Shown: piece by piece, positions 9,099 to 18,363 of the stretch
How the letters are laid out: the number at the start of each line of letters is the position of its first letter
How positions within the stretch are numbered: position 1 is the stretch's first letter
Assembly: GCF_029223185.1 (NCBI RefSeq)
Contig: NZ_JARHUG010000024.1
Location: 1-58,776 of the forward strand
Length of the DNA: 58,776 nt
Source: Aliiglaciecola sp. CAU 1673
GTDB lineage: Bacteria; Pseudomonadota; Gammaproteobacteria; Enterobacterales; Alteromonadaceae
Direction: 5' to 3'
Notes under the pieces: generated by a model
What the model was told of the DNA's origin: nothing
The model's input: the letters and a program-made list of their open reading frames with translations, nothing else
Database searches by the model: none
Made by a program: the position numbers and the translations under genes

Positions 9099-10526
9099 TT
9101 AGGCTGGTTGAACTTCGGCTGCAAGGCTGCCCTTAGGCGCACGGATGGTGCGGTAGCAGTTGTAAGCCATGATCAGCATACCGGTGACAACGAAGACACC
9201 ACCGATGAAGCGCACAAAGTAGAAGGGATAAGACGCCTGCAGACTTTCAACGAAGCTGTAGGTCAAGGTACCGTCGGTGTTCACTGCACGCCACATCAGA
9301 CCCTGCATAACGCCGGAGATCCACATAGCAACGATGTACAGCACTACGCCGATGGTAGCCAGCCAGAAATGTACGTTAACCAGCTTGGTGCTGTACATAC
9401 GTGCCTGACCAAACAGAATCGGGATCAGGTGATAGATGGAGCCGATAGACACCATGGCTACCCAACCCAATGCGCCTGAGTGCACGTGACCAACGGTCCA
9501 GTCTGTATAGTGAGACAGGGCGTTAACGGTCTTGATGGCCATCATCGGCCCTTCGAAGGTAGACATGCCGTAGAAGGACAGAGACACAATCAGGAAGCGC
9601 AGAACGGGGTCAGTACGCAGCTTATGCCAGGCACCAGACAGGGTCATAATACCGTTGATCATGCCGCCCCAGGAAGGTACGAACAGGATCACAGACATCA
9701 CCATTCCCAGAGACTGAGTCCAGTCGGGCAGGGCAGTGTAATGCAGGTGGTGAGGACCGGCCCAAATGTATAGCGAAATCAGCGCCCAGAAGTGGATCAC
9801 GGACAAGCGGTAGGAATACACCGGACGACCTGCTTGCTTAGGCACGAAGTAATACATCATGCCCAGGAAACCGGCGGTCAGGAAGAAGCCTACGGCGTTG
9901 TGGCCATACCACCACTGCACCATGGCATCCACGGCACCGGCATACAGGCTGTACGACTTAAAGAAGGACACCGGAATGGCCATGCTGTTGGCAATGTGCA
10001 GCACCGCAACCGTCAGAATAAAGGCGCCGAAGAACCAGTTGGCCACGTATATGTGGCTGACCTTGCGGATGATCATGGTACCGAAGAAGTTAATCAGGTA
10101 CGCCACCCACACCAGGGTAATCAGGATGTCGATAGGCCATTCCAGTTCCGCATATTCTTTGGAAGAGGTGATGCCCAGCGGCAGCGTGATGGCAGCGGAT
10201 AAAATAACGGCCTGCCAGCCCCAGAAGGTAAAGGCTGCCAGCTTGTCACTGAACAACCGCACTTGCGACGTACGTTGCACCACATAATAAGAAGTGGCGA
10301 ACAGTGCACAACCACCGAAGGCAAAAATCACCGCGTTGGTATGCAAGGGTCGCAAACGTGAATAGGTTAACCAAGGGGTATTGAAGTTCATCTCAGGCCA
10401 GATTAGCTGAGAGGCTATCAACACACCGACGGCCATGCCGACAATTCCCCAAATCACCGTCATGACGGCGAACTGTCGCACTACTTTATAGTTATAATCC
10501 GGATGTGATCGGCTGGTTTCACTCAT
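9099..10526 (-). CDS. ccoN: cbb3-type cytochrome c oxidase subunit I CcoN
   Basis: Catalytic heme-copper subunit of about 475 residues that reduces O2 to water with high affinity and pumps protons. It contains the conserved [16 protein letters not shown] (heme ligand), [13 protein letters not shown] (copper ligand and cross-linked Tyr region) and [11 protein letters not shown]. Two start codons lie two codons apart (10532 and 10526) behind [13 protein letters not shown] at 10526 resembles family starts. It is the first gene of ccoNOQP, transcribed away from the unknown gene at 10753. Confidence 0.96.
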   Translation of the reverse strand: MSETSRSHPDYNYKVVRQFAVMTVIWGIVGMAVGVLIASQLIWPEMNFNTPWLTYSRLRPLHTNAVIFAFGGCALFATSYYVVQRTSQVRLFSDKLAAFTFWGWQAVILSAAITLPLGITSSKEYAELEWPIDILITLVWVAYLINFFGTMIIRKVSHIYVANWFFGAFILTVAVLHIANSMAIPVSFFKSYSLYAGAVDAMVQWWYGHNAVGFFLTAGFLGMMYYFVPKQAGRPVYSYRLSVIHFWALISLYIWAGPHHLHYTALPDWTQSLGMVMSVILFVPSWGGMINGIMTLSGAWHKLRTDPVLRFLIVSLSFYGMSTFEGPMMAIKTVNALSHYTDWTVGHVHSGALGWVAMVSIGSIYHLIPILFGQARMYSTKLVNVHFWLATIGVVLYIVAMWISGVMQGLMWRAVNTDGTLTYSFVESLQASYPFYFVRFIGGVFVVTGMLIMAYNCYRTIRAPKGSLAAEVQPA

Positions 10527-10695
10527 TGTCATGGATCTTCCGCTGCTTGTTATTTCTTTTGGTTGCCCGTAAAAATACGGTAAAAAACCAAATTCCGCCA
10601 ACTAAAGACTTTAGAAAAAGTGCTTAATTAACGGGGCTTTCGGGCGCGAATAATAAGGTTTTTGCCTCTGAAAAGATAGCCTGAATGGCCCTTGA

Positions 10696-10709
10696 TTGAT
10701 CCTCGTCAA
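10696..10709. promoter_or_regulatory. Putative FNR box between ccoN and the divergent gene
   Basis: TTGATCCTCGTCAA matches TTGAT-N4-ATCAA at 9 of 10 defined positions. It lies about 165-180 bp upstream of ccoN and 44 bp upstream of the divergent TTG start at 10753. FNR/ANR activation of cbb3 operons is established in several proteobacteria, and fnr is encoded in the same block. Confidence 0.65.
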
Positions 10710-10752
10710 TGATTCACACTGGCGCGCCTTAAAATCCAACGGAGTCAAGCCG

Positions 10753-11223
10753 TTGCGCGTAGAAAAATCATTTTTGTATTGGCCTGCCGTCGGCGCACTC
10801 ATGGTGCTGGCCTGGTGGTTGTGGGACGCCCGCCAAACGACTGAAGACAGACTCACAGAAAGCACGTTGTGCAACCTCAGTGGACAGGCTTGTGAACTGG
10901 ACTTGGCTGAGGAGGAAACTGCGATCTGGCTTACGCCTCAACCGGTTCCGGTAGAAGAAGAAATTCAGTTCCATCTGCGCCTGCCTTCGGGCTTTCGGCT
11001 GGCCAAGGGGCACATTGTTGGTGAAAACATGTACATGGGGCGCATTCCCTTACTGGTGCAAAGTCAGCCACAAAAGCGTGAAGATAATTTCTCAGAATGG
11101 ACGGCCATCAGTTTTTTAGGCAGTTGCAGCGAGCCGCAGATGCTGTGGCGCGTGCAATTGGAATTACACGCGCCATCCGGGCAAATCTTAGAGCGTGATT
11201 TTCTGTTTACGACTACCCGTTAA
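10753..11223 (+). CDS. Membrane-anchored periplasmic protein of unknown function, divergent from ccoN
   Basis: I do not recognise this protein. From the TTG at 10753, with GGAG 8 bp upstream, it is 156 residues: a short cytoplasmic tip, one membrane helix (FLYWPAVGALMVLAWWLW) and a periplasmic part. That part holds a Cys pair in CNLSGQACEL, a HLRLPSGFRLAKG strand region, a GENMYMGRIPLL segment and a single further Cys (GSCSEP). The layout of one helix plus a beta-rich domain with Cys and Met residues recalls copper or oxidase assembly factors such as FixH, but no homology is claimed. It faces ccoN across a FNR-type site and overlaps the antiporter gene tail to tail by 11 bp. Confidence 0.75.
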   Translation: MRVEKSFLYWPAVGALMVLAWWLWDARQTTEDRLTESTLCNLSGQACELDLAEEETAIWLTPQPVPVEEEIQFHLRLPSGFRLAKGHIVGENMYMGRIPLLVQSQPQKREDNFSEWTAISFLGSCSEPQMLWRVQLELHAPSGQILERDFLFTTTR

Positions 11224-12778
11224 TCAGCAGTAAACTTTCCTCAGCGAAACCGGTACCTGCTTCGGTGTAGAAGTTAAATACATGGTCAATACCGTGTTCC
11301 AGCAGTTCCTGACGTTCATCTTCATAGCGGGCAATGGCGGCCAGTTGTCCTTTATAGCCAGCATTGCGCAACTGATCATGGATATGTCGGATGTCTTCGA
11401 CAGAGGGCAAAGCCAGCAGAATAAGCTCCATGGCTGACAGATCCATATTGTCCCACAGGTCAGCATCCTCAGCGTCACCGAGCATGACCTGCATACCTTG
11501 TTTTTTCTGGCGTTCGATACGGTCACGATCTGCATCCATTCCCCATACTTTCTCCCCGAGTACGTCCGCAAGGGCCAGGAAGGCACCTTTGCCGACTCGG
11601 CCCAAGCCAACGACCAATACTCTGGCTTCCAACGGTTGCAAATAAACATCTTCAGGTAAACGCTGACGGCTCTCAAAATGTTTAATCTTGCGTTGATACT
11701 TGCTGTAGCCCTGGTGGGCGTAGCGATATAACACACTGGTAAAGACAAAGGAGAATGACACGGCCAGCGCCAATATCACCAGCCATTCTTTGGGTAACCA
11801 ACTGTTGTCCACGCAAAGCGCTACCACAATCAGACCAAACTCACTAAAGTTGGACAGCGCCAGACCGGCCAGATAAGCGGTACGTCCACGCAAGCGCAGG
11901 CCGGTAAATACAAAGAAAAACATCAGGAACTTGATGGGTAACAGCAGGCAAAGCAGTAGCGCGAGACCAATCATTTCCAGCGTGGGCAAGGCAGTAAAGC
12001 CGATAGAGAGGAAAAAGCCAATAAGAAACAAGTCTTTAAAGCTAAGTAGCGCCTTATTAAGTTCGGCGGCCTTGGCATGATTACTCAATAGCAACCCCAT
12101 TACCAATGCGCCTAAGTCGCCCTTAATGCCAACCAGTTCAAATAACTCATAGCCGCCCAGGGCGAGAAAAAAGCCGGTTAGCGGCAACAATTCACCGTGA
12201 CCGGATTGCTGCACCAAATGTTTTATCAGCGGCTTAATCAGCAGCAGTCCAAAGAGGCCCAAGGCAAAGATAGACGGGACCTTGCCAGTGGCCATCACCA
12301 AGAACAGCACCGCCAGAATATCCTGCATAACCAGCACACCGATGGCCACCTTGCCGTGGCGGGTTTTCATTTCACCGGCTTCTTCAAGCAACTTGACGAT
12401 ACACACGGTACTGGAAAAACTTAAGGCAAACCCGAGCATGGCTGCCACCTGCCAATCCAAAGCGGCAAAATAGGCCAATGACAAACTGCCCAGAGCAATC
12501 ACTAAGAAGCAGATAAAAGCGGTCCAGGCCAGCATATGTGCGCCGGTACCCAGCCAAACTTCACGCTTGAGTAAATCTTTGATATTGAGCTTAAGCCCAA
12601 TAGTGAACAGCAATAGGGTGATACCCAAGTCGGCTAAGGCGTCGAGGCTTTCAGCAGGCTTGATGCCTACATAATTGAGGAAAAATCCAGCGGCAAGAAA
12701 ACCGATAAGCGGTGGCAACTTGAGTATTTTGACACCCAGTCCGCAAATGAAGGCAAACAGGACCCAGATAAATTCCAT
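11213..12778 (-). CDS. Kef-type cation:proton antiporter (CPA2) with TrkA-N domain
   Basis: Inner-membrane antiporter of 521 residues. The first ~375 residues form about 12 hydrophobic helices of the Na+/H+-exchanger fold; GFALSFSSTVCIVKLLEE carries the conserved unwound-helix region. After a linker comes a TrkA-N/Rossmann domain starting VLVVGLGRVGKGAF, which binds NAD(H)/nucleotide. There is no full KefC-type C-terminal extension. It probably exchanges K+ (or Na+) for H+; the exact ion cannot be read from the sequence. Confidence 0.87.
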   Translation of the reverse strand: MEFIWVLFAFICGLGVKILKLPPLIGFLAAGFFLNYVGIKPAESLDALADLGITLLLFTIGLKLNIKDLLKREVWLGTGAHMLAWTAFICFLVIALGSLSLAYFAALDWQVAAMLGFALSFSSTVCIVKLLEEAGEMKTRHGKVAIGVLVMQDILAVLFLVMATGKVPSIFALGLFGLLLIKPLIKHLVQQSGHGELLPLTGFFLALGGYELFELVGIKGDLGALVMGLLLSNHAKAAELNKALLSFKDLFLIGFFLSIGFTALPTLEMIGLALLLCLLLPIKFLMFFFVFTGLRLRGRTAYLAGLALSNFSEFGLIVVALCVDNSWLPKEWLVILALAVSFSFVFTSVLYRYAHQGYSKYQRKIKHFESRQRLPEDVYLQPLEARVLVVGLGRVGKGAFLALADVLGEKVWGMDADRDRIERQKKQGMQVMLGDAEDADLWDNMDLSAMELILLALPSVEDIRHIHDQLRNAGYKGQLAAIARYEDERQELLEHGIDHVFNFYTEAGTGFAEESLLLING

Positions 12779-12869
12779 GGTGTGAGATCTCGTTGATTAG
12801 CTGCGCGCCCCTAGAATAATCTGTTTTAGCCCAGCAAATCAAAACGTTATCTATTCGAACCAACCCAGG

Positions 12870-13256
12870 CTAGCAGCCAAACTTTACTTTCAGGGCCTGT
12901 AACTCTTGCAGTAACTCGTGCTCTTTAATTTTCAAAGAGCCCAATTCGTAAGCTATTTCCTGCTGGCGGCGCATCGCATCGGCGCGACTGCTGACCTGCG
13001 GGAAGTTCAGCACATTTGAAGAGGGGGATGAGGTGGAGAGGTCAAAATCATTGTATCGCAACGTGGTGGTTTGCGGCTCACCCTTGTCCATACGCGCTAA
13101 ACGCTTGGCAAAATTGTCCAGGGCCGGACGATTGACCTTGATGCCCTTGGCCACACACAATTGCAGCACATAATCGTAGTTCTTATAGTGGTTTTCCCGG
13201 ATCAACTGCTTGACCGTTTCCACCTGTTTGTTTTGATCAAAGTTCTTGGCGTGCAT
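12870..13256 (-). CDS. Hypothetical protein, possible helix-turn-helix plus coiled coil
   Basis: Not confidently recognised. The 128-residue product starts with a helical segment (VETVKQLIRENHYKNYDYVL) followed by AKGIKVNRPALDNFAKRL, which resembles the small DNA-binding-like fold of phage Gp27/DUF3486 proteins. A Ser-rich linker follows and then a C-terminal coiled coil (about 95-125, heptads through ELGSLKIKEHELLQELQALK). It lacks phage neighbours, so the similarity may be superficial. It stands alone, with a 345-bp non-coding stretch upstream. Confidence 0.65.
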   Translation of the reverse strand: MHAKNFDQNKQVETVKQLIRENHYKNYDYVLQLCVAKGIKVNRPALDNFAKRLARMDKGEPQTTTLRYNDFDLSTSSPSSNVLNFPQVSSRADAMRRQQEIAYELGSLKIKEHELLQELQALKVKFGC

Positions 13257-13601
13257 AGATATTGTTATTCTTATTGAAAGTGCATGAAAAGCCTTTGTTA
13301 TGAGGATTACAAAGCAATTTGCTCAATAAAACAACATTTATGTCCGCATTAGTCGTCACAACCAGCCATTAAAGACTGACCAATTCGCTAAGGGCCGGGG
13401 AGTTATGGCTTGATGGATAATGAAGTTCGAAAAATGCTGAAACGATAAAGAATTCTAGAAAAATCAATAAATACAAAGAGATAAAAGGTAACGCGTTACT
13501 TCAATCAGTATAGAAAACACCCTTAGCAGGTTCTTTTTAGTGGAAAAAAGATATTTACCGCACCAAAGGGAAAGCTGCCGCTGCAAATCACAGCCAAGTA
13601 C
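13257..13601. other. Intergenic region without a recognised gene
   Basis: 345 bp, AT-rich, with no start codon followed by a convincing frame on either strand and no strong hairpin. It should hold the promoters of the minus-strand gene at 13256. Confidence 0.5.
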
Positions 13602-14054
13602 TTAACCACAAAGGGCTGCTGAATCATTGTCCATGGCCATCAATAACTTAATGCGGGTATCTGTATCAAAAAGACGGTCACAGACCGGGTAGAAGTTAAA
13701 CTCATCATTTTCAAAATGATCCGAGAGCATAAATTCCAGCACCTGATCTTCCTGATGGCTATCCAGGCCCTGCTGTTGCAACGCGACAATCTTTTCTACC
13801 TGTGCGCGGATCTGCTGATGCTCTTGCTTGGCTTTGTCTGCCGCAAAACGCCCATTGTGGGGGCCGGCTTCTGACAACGCCGGGATCAGGAACTGCTCTT
13901 CCCAATGCATTTGCTGCACCATACCGCGCTTAAATTTGTTAAATAACGCCAAGGCAAAGTCACGATCGCTCTTTAGATGGCGCCGGTAGGCTATGAAAAA
14001 CAATTCCAGGCGCTGATGATTGGTACTGAAATACTGGGTTAAGAACCTGTTCAT
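13602..14054 (-). CDS. Hemerythrin-like domain protein
   Basis: Four-helix protein of 150 residues with the hemerythrin HHE-type pattern: an early TNHQRLELFF, MHWEEQFLIPAL in the middle, then KQEHQQIRAQ and SDHFENDEFNFYP. These His, Glu and Asp residues would bind a diiron centre that can sense or carry O2 or NO, or store iron. The ATG at 14054 (MNRFLTQYF) is preferred over an upstream GTG at 14084. Whether it is a sensor or a repair factor cannot be decided. Confidence 0.8.
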   Translation of the reverse strand: MNRFLTQYFSTNHQRLELFFIAYRRHLKSDRDFALALFNKFKRGMVQQMHWEEQFLIPALSEAGPHNGRFAADKAKQEHQQIRAQVEKIVALQQQGLDSHQEDQVLEFMLSDHFENDEFNFYPVCDRLFDTDTRIKLLMAMDNDSAALCG

Positions 14055-14143
14055 CAAAAATTTTCTACCTAATGCTTGACCCACAGGGGATGGAAATGGT
14101 CGACAGTTGGCAGAAAGGATAACGAACTCAGTGGTGCAAGATA

Positions 14144-14542
14144 TTAATCCATATCAAATATTGGGGTGTTTTGTGGCGGCTCCGGTCGCAGCCATAACCA
14201 GGTCGCGATGGTTAGCAGCAACAAGCTAAGCAGCGCTTTGACTATTACAAGTGTAAGAGAGAGCCACAGCAGCAGGATGGATATGGACATCATTACGCTT
14301 GCCGCCCATTTCGCTCTTCTGGGAACAGCGCCATAGGTGCGCCATTGAGAGATTGGTGTGCCGTAACGGGGGTGACTGAGTAACCAGCGCTCCAAGTCTG
14401 ACCAGCCTTTGCCGGCCGCCCAAGCACTGATTAGCAAGAAAACGACCGTTGGCAGACCAGGTAACACAATTCCAAGCAGGCCAAGCAATAAGGAAATGAC
14501 GGCAACAGCGCGCCACATCAGACATTTCATCGCCACTATCAT
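14144..14542 (-). CDS. YbaN/DUF454 family inner-membrane protein
   Basis: Hydrophobic protein of 132 residues with about three membrane segments. The N-terminal LGLLGIVLPGLPTVVFLLISAWAAGKG and HPRYGTPISQWRTYGAV are the YbaN/DUF454 signatures. Its function is unknown. It lies between hemerythrin and an oxidoreductase gene on the same strand, with gaps of roughly 90 and 40 bp, so it may be co-transcribed with either. Confidence 0.85.
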   Translation of the reverse strand: MIVAMKCLMWRAVAVISLLLGLLGIVLPGLPTVVFLLISAWAAGKGWSDLERWLLSHPRYGTPISQWRTYGAVPRRAKWAASVMMSISILLLWLSLTLVIVKALLSLLLLTIATWLWLRPEPPQNTPIFDMD

Positions 14543-14583
14543 TGCTAAACACTCTGCTTTAACGGCACCGATTATTTCTCAGC

Positions 14584-15567
14584 TTACGTTATTTTTTCCT
14601 GAATGGAAGCCATCTGTTTGGCCAACGTTAAGCTGTTATGCCAGGGCATGACGGGGGATTCCAGCTGCCCGGCCAGTATGGCCTTGGCGGCGGCACCAAT
14701 TTCAAATTCCAAGCCGGAGCCGGCACGATCATCCACAAAATGTTCAACCGGCGCGTCTTCGCGGTAAAGGGTAGATTGTTCCGCTTTCCAGAAATTGGGG
14801 ATCACGACGCGCCCTCGCTCGCCCTCAATCACAGCCTGATTACTCAGCCGATGCTCAAAAGAGGCCGCTAACTGCACTTCTTTGTCTTTATAGTGCAGGA
14901 CCATTGATAAATCGTCTTCCACGCCATTGGGCGCGTGGCCTGCCACCACATCCATAGCCAAGGGTGCGCCATTATTAAACAGCAAATTCAGGGCGAGGGG
15001 ATAAATGCCTATATCCAGAAGACAACCACCGGCCAGGGCAGGCGAATAGAGGCGGCTATTTGCATCAAAGGGAATGGCAAAACCCATCTCCGCCTTGATG
15101 CTTTGAATTGGCCCAATCAGGCCACGATCTATCCACTCTTTGGCCTTTTCTATGGCCGGTAAAAAGAAAGTCCACATGCCTTCCATCAGAAACCGCTGCT
15201 TTTCCATGGCCAGGGCCACCAATTCGGCGGTTTGCTCAGGGCTGATGGTCATCGGCTTTTCACATAGCACATGCTTATTGGCCAAGAGAGCGGCCTTAAC
15301 GTTGTCATAATGCATATTGTGAGGGGTGGCCACATAGACAGCGTCTATGTTGGCCTGATTGAGCAGACTGTTGTATCCAGTCAGCGCCTGTTCTATGCCA
15401 TATTCATCGGCAAAATCTTCGGCTTTTTCGGTTTCTCGCGAGGCAACAGCGAGCAGACGACTATTTTCGACAAAGCCGATATCCCGGGCAAAGGTCGAGG
15501 CAATGCGTCCTGTACCCAGGATGCCCCAATTTACCGGGTGACGAGCGTGAGTCTGTGGATATGTCAT
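14584..15567 (-). CDS. Gfo/Idh/MocA family NAD(P)-dependent oxidoreductase
   Basis: Cytoplasmic sugar or cyclitol dehydrogenase-like enzyme of 327 residues. It has the Rossmann motif GILGTGRIA near residue 12, ATPHNMHYD, and the family catalytic CEKPMT. The start at 15567 (MTYPQTHARH) follows AAGGA; the longer frame to 15627 has no ribosome site. The substrate is unknown, because neighbours give no pathway. Confidence 0.9.
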   Translation of the reverse strand: MTYPQTHARHPVNWGILGTGRIASTFARDIGFVENSRLLAVASRETEKAEDFADEYGIEQALTGYNSLLNQANIDAVYVATPHNMHYDNVKAALLANKHVLCEKPMTISPEQTAELVALAMEKQRFLMEGMWTFFLPAIEKAKEWIDRGLIGPIQSIKAEMGFAIPFDANSRLYSPALAGGCLLDIGIYPLALNLLFNNGAPLAMDVVAGHAPNGVEDDLSMVLHYKDKEVQLAASFEHRLSNQAVIEGERGRVVIPNFWKAEQSTLYREDAPVEHFVDDRAGSGLEFEIGAAAKAILAGQLESPVMPWHNSLTLAKQMASIQEKIT

Positions 15568-15693
15568 TTCAGGATCCTTCCTTGGTGATGCTCGATGATG
15601 GTAAAGCTCAAGCGATAGTAACACCATGACGGGTTAAAATATGTACACATTTCGATCCATATGCCAATCAAACGGCTATAACAATAAGTCAGC

Positions 15694-15717
15694 CAGGCCC
15701 GCAGTTTCGCGGGCCTG
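15694..15717. repeat. Strong hairpin in the leader of the HiPIP gene
   Basis: CAGGCCCGC (15694-15702) and GCGGGCCTG (15709-15717) form a perfect 9-bp stem with a 6-nt loop. No U-run follows in either direction, so it looks like a leader stabiliser or a relic terminator between divergent genes. Confidence 0.5.
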
Positions 15718-15783
15718 AGTCGTTAATAAGGATATTTAAATGACAATCGTTCTTTTTACCAATTAAAAATATGAGGTAAAGGC

Positions 15784-16080
15784 ATGAGCAATATAAAGAG
15801 AAGAGATTTCCTAAAATTATCCGGCGGGGCCATTATTGGCCTGACGGCAGGTGGGTTTACGTTAAGCGCCAGCGCCCAGGAAAAGGTGGATTTGGATAAC
15901 CCCACCGCCAAGGCCCTTAAATATGTGCATGAATCCACAACAGAGGGAGCTAACTGCGACAATTGTATGCACATCAGTGGCAACGAGGGCGACGAGTGGC
16001 GTCCCTGCGCTTTATTCCAGGGCAAATTGGTGTCCAGTAACGGCTGGTGTGCCGGTTGGGTGAAAAAACCTGGGGGATGA
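15784..16080 (+). CDS. High-potential iron-sulfur protein (HiPIP), Tat-exported
   Basis: Periplasmic electron carrier of 98 residues holding one [4Fe-4S] cluster cycling between 2+ and 3+. The N-terminus has the Tat motif RRDFLK with an AQA-like cleavage region near residue 31; mature ligands are Cys58-x2-Cys61, Cys75 and Cys89, the HiPIP spacing. AAGG lies just upstream of the ATG. HiPIPs can donate electrons to cbb3-type oxidases or to photosynthetic reaction centres; with no photosynthesis genes here, respiratory electron transfer is the more likely role. Confidence 0.93.
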   Translation: MSNIKRRDFLKLSGGAIIGLTAGGFTLSASAQEKVDLDNPTAKALKYVHESTTEGANCDNCMHISGNEGDEWRPCALFQGKLVSSNGWCAGWVKKPGG

Positions 16081-16104
16081 TATTAAAAGTGGGGTAAAGG
16101 CCCG

Positions 16105-16544
16105 CTACCACTTATCAGTGTATCGGTTGCCTTTGCCCAGATTACACTCCTCACAGAGTATTTGCAGGTTATCGATATCTAAGGCTAATTCGGGATGGGT
16201 CGAGCGAGGCTTTATATGATCTACATGAAGCCTTACACCATGTTGTTCCTCTGTCGCACCACAAAGAACACACTTTTAGGCAGTCGAGCTAAAGCATCTG
16301 TTCGCAAATTTCTCCACGCCGTAGTGGAATAAAAATCTGTTTTCTTATCATGACAAGAAATGGGCACATCTTGCTCTGTGAAAGTCTCAGGTGCCTCACC
16401 AGGTGCATAGTAGTTGATAATAATCGGCTGTGTCGTTTCAGATAAAAGTCGGTTTTTTGCTCGAAGGGCACCGCTTGCGGTTTTAAATGACTGGCGTTTA
16501 ATAGATTGTCCCTGACGAATCACCAATTGAAAGTTTTTGCTCAC
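16105..16544 (-). pseudogene. HNH endonuclease broken by a -1 frameshift in an A-run
   Basis: The frame from a GTG at 16544 reads MSKNFQLVIRQGQ and stops early at 16233. In the next frame an intact HNH domain follows: CVLCGATEE, HVDHIKPRSTHPELALDIDNLQ and CEECNLGKGN, ending at 16105. The two halves join at a run of four A (16274-16277 on the minus strand); restoring one A gives LPKKCVLCG, the normal family sequence. The HNH domain uses two CxxC zinc pairs and DH plus N residues to cut DNA. Either a real one-base deletion has inactivated it, or a homopolymer sequencing error produced this reading. Confidence 0.85.
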
Positions 16545-16550
16545 CCTGTG

Positions 16551-16814
16551 TCACCTCATCGAAAACTCAATCATCGGATTGCTGTCTCCCAGATTCTGAT
16601 GCACCAGGGCTAACAGCGCATCCAGGGTCTTAAACTTTCGCACCACACCCTTTTGCGTATGCAACAACGCCAGCGCACTTTTACCATCGCTATAGGTTAC
16701 CCGTACACGTAACGTCCATCCTTCCTGATGCTGCACACAAAGGTAGTGCCGACGCTCTGCCCCTTTAAGCAAATCCTGTAGCTGATAAAGCTGTAAGGGA
16801 AGGGTGGTGGCCAT
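16551..16814 (-). CDS. Small conserved hypothetical protein upstream of the HNH gene
   Basis: Product of about 87 residues from the ATG at 16814 (MATTLPLQLYQ); a longer start at 16829 is possible but has no ribosome site. Visible features are GAERRHYLCVQ and a VTYSDGKSALALLHTQKGVVRKFKTLDALL segment, with short beta strands then a helix. Similar small proteins with a GxRRHY and RxFKTLDAL pattern sit on plasmids and integrated elements, which hints at mobile-element ancestry. The function is unknown. It ends 6 bp before the HNH gene start. Confidence 0.65.
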   Translation of the reverse strand: MATTLPLQLYQLQDLLKGAERRHYLCVQHQEGWTLRVRVTYSDGKSALALLHTQKGVVRKFKTLDALLALVHQNLGDSNPMIEFSMR

Positions 16815-16829
16815 GGGTAACCCCAACAT

Positions 16830-17252
16830 TTAAAACTGCATTATTGATTTAATATTGCATTTTTAAAAGCTTATTTTTCCAATAATATCAATGAGCATAA
16901 AGGAATCCTGCAATCATCGAACATTTGCCCATCCAGCGTTGATAGAGTGACTAATTAACTACTTAGTAAGTCGCTGAAAAGCTTATTTTGGCTTCTTAGC
17001 AAGAAGGCATCTGTTGTATTGGGAACACTCCAGGCAATGAGGACGCATAGGAAAACGCACTCAATTAGCAATTAATGGCCTGAGGATAACTGCTTTTTGA
17101 GTTGGCGAAATATCTCGGTATGCGACAAAGTGGTAAATCAACATGATGACAACAAAATGTCCTATCTCTTTTCCTGCAAAAACCGCAATATAGTCACCCC
17201 TGAAACACATCTGCATCCTTAAGCGTGCAACCTTCTATCGTGAGAAAAATCT
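16830..17252. other. Intergenic region without a recognised gene
   Basis: About 420 bp of AT-rich sequence separating the small minus-strand gene from the plus-strand lipoprotein at 17253. I find only very short frames (12 residues or fewer) and no strong terminator. It may hold divergent promoters. Confidence 0.5.
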
Positions 17253-17717
17253 ATGTTGATGAGAGTCATTCTGTTGTTGTCTGTGATGACGCTTTCAGCT
17301 TGCAGTGCCACCGGTCCCCAATTCACGCAACTGGAAATACCTGAAACCAACAAGGCAAAAGTCTATATCTACAGACCGTGGGCCATGTTGGATGGAGCGG
17401 CGGCCCCCACCGTTCAAATCAATGGCAAAGACAGCTTTAACCTTAGCAATGGTGGTTATCAGGTACTGGACTTAGTCCCGGGTAAGACTCTGCTCGCGGT
17501 GAAAGAAGGGGGACTTCTGTCAAACTGGCGGGCCAGTCCTTTGCAAATCTCGGTCGATTTGCAGGCCAATAAAAGCTATTTCGTGCGTTTGAGTGCAGAA
17601 CTTAGCAATGCCGCTTATGTGGGCGGCGTGTCTAGTGTTTCAGGTCAATATAGCTGGGGTCTGGTAGATCAGCAGATGGCACTCACAGAGTTGCCAAAAA
17701 CAAACAAAAATCAATAA
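17253..17717 (+). CDS. DUF2846 lipoprotein
   Basis: Predicted lipoprotein of 154 residues. The signal sequence ends in the lipobox LSAC at residues 14-17, then a soluble domain with KVYIYRPW near residue 36 and [15 protein letters not shown], a DUF2846 pattern. The function of DUF2846 is unknown. It is in the outer or inner membrane facing the periplasm; residue +2 after Cys is Ser, favouring the outer membrane by the Lol rule. Confidence 0.82.
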   Translation: MLMRVILLLSVMTLSACSATGPQFTQLEIPETNKAKVYIYRPWAMLDGAAAPTVQINGKDSFNLSNGGYQVLDLVPGKTLLAVKEGGLLSNWRASPLQISVDLQANKSYFVRLSAELSNAAYVGGVSSVSGQYSWGLVDQQMALTELPKTNKNQ

Positions 17718-17776
17718 GCGTCACCTTCGGCACCTTTCAATTTAATCAATTAATTCAGATAGCTACATTTCTAACC

Positions 17777-18316
17777 ATGATCGATGTCATTATTCTTGCG
17801 ATTGCCCTTAGTATGGATGCCTTTGCAGTATCGGTGGGCCTGGGTTCAAAACAGGGACATAAAGAAGGCAAACTTGCCCTTTATGCCGCCATCTATTTTG
17901 GCGTTTTTCAGGCTGCCATGCCGATGATCGGATTTGTCGGCGGCATTGGCCTGCTCGGTTGGGTTGAAGAGTATGCCCGCTGGATTGCCTTTGTGTTGCT
18001 GCTGCTGATTGGCGGCAAGATGATTTATGAGGCCATCAGTGAGGGCATTGAAGAAGATATCTCTCAAATCACCCATCGGGTGATGCTGATCCTCGCCATC
18101 GCCACCAGCATCGATGCCATGGCAGCCGGATTTACCCTGACGCTAATTGAAGTGAATCCCTTTGTTGCCTGCGGCATTATTGGTGCAACCACCTTTGTTC
18201 TGAGTTGGGCCGGGGTGTTGGTTGGCAGACGCAGCGGCACCTGGCTGGAAAGCAGGGCAGAAATACTAGGTGGCTGTATTTTGATTTTAATTGGTGTGAA
18301 GTTTTTGCTTTTCTAA
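17777..18316 (+). CDS. mntP: Manganese efflux pump MntP
   Basis: Inner-membrane protein of 179 residues with six helices in two repeats. The repeats contain [10 protein letters not shown] (early) and SIDAMAAG (later), the conserved Asp-bearing MntP motifs that bind Mn2+. It exports excess manganese. No yybP-ykoY riboswitch is seen in the 60 bp upstream. Confidence 0.95.
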   Translation: MIDVIILAIALSMDAFAVSVGLGSKQGHKEGKLALYAAIYFGVFQAAMPMIGFVGGIGLLGWVEEYARWIAFVLLLLIGGKMIYEAISEGIEEDISQITHRVMLILAIATSIDAMAAGFTLTLIEVNPFVACGIIGATTFVLSWAGVLVGRRSGTWLESRAEILGGCILILIGVKFLLF

Positions 18317-18363
18317 AGCGCCCTCAACACGCTTACATAAACAACGCATAGGAATGCCTTTAG

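Noticed and set aside
9480-10287. Overlapping plus-strand frames opposite ccoN
   Set aside because: They are antisense shadows of the conserved ccoN coding sequence and have low-complexity His/Gln-rich products.
16271-16284. Programmed -1 frameshift in the HNH gene
   Set aside because: The sequence around the A-run does not form a canonical X-XXY-YYZ heptamer in the zero frame, and no strong downstream stem was seen; a one-base deletion or read error is simpler.
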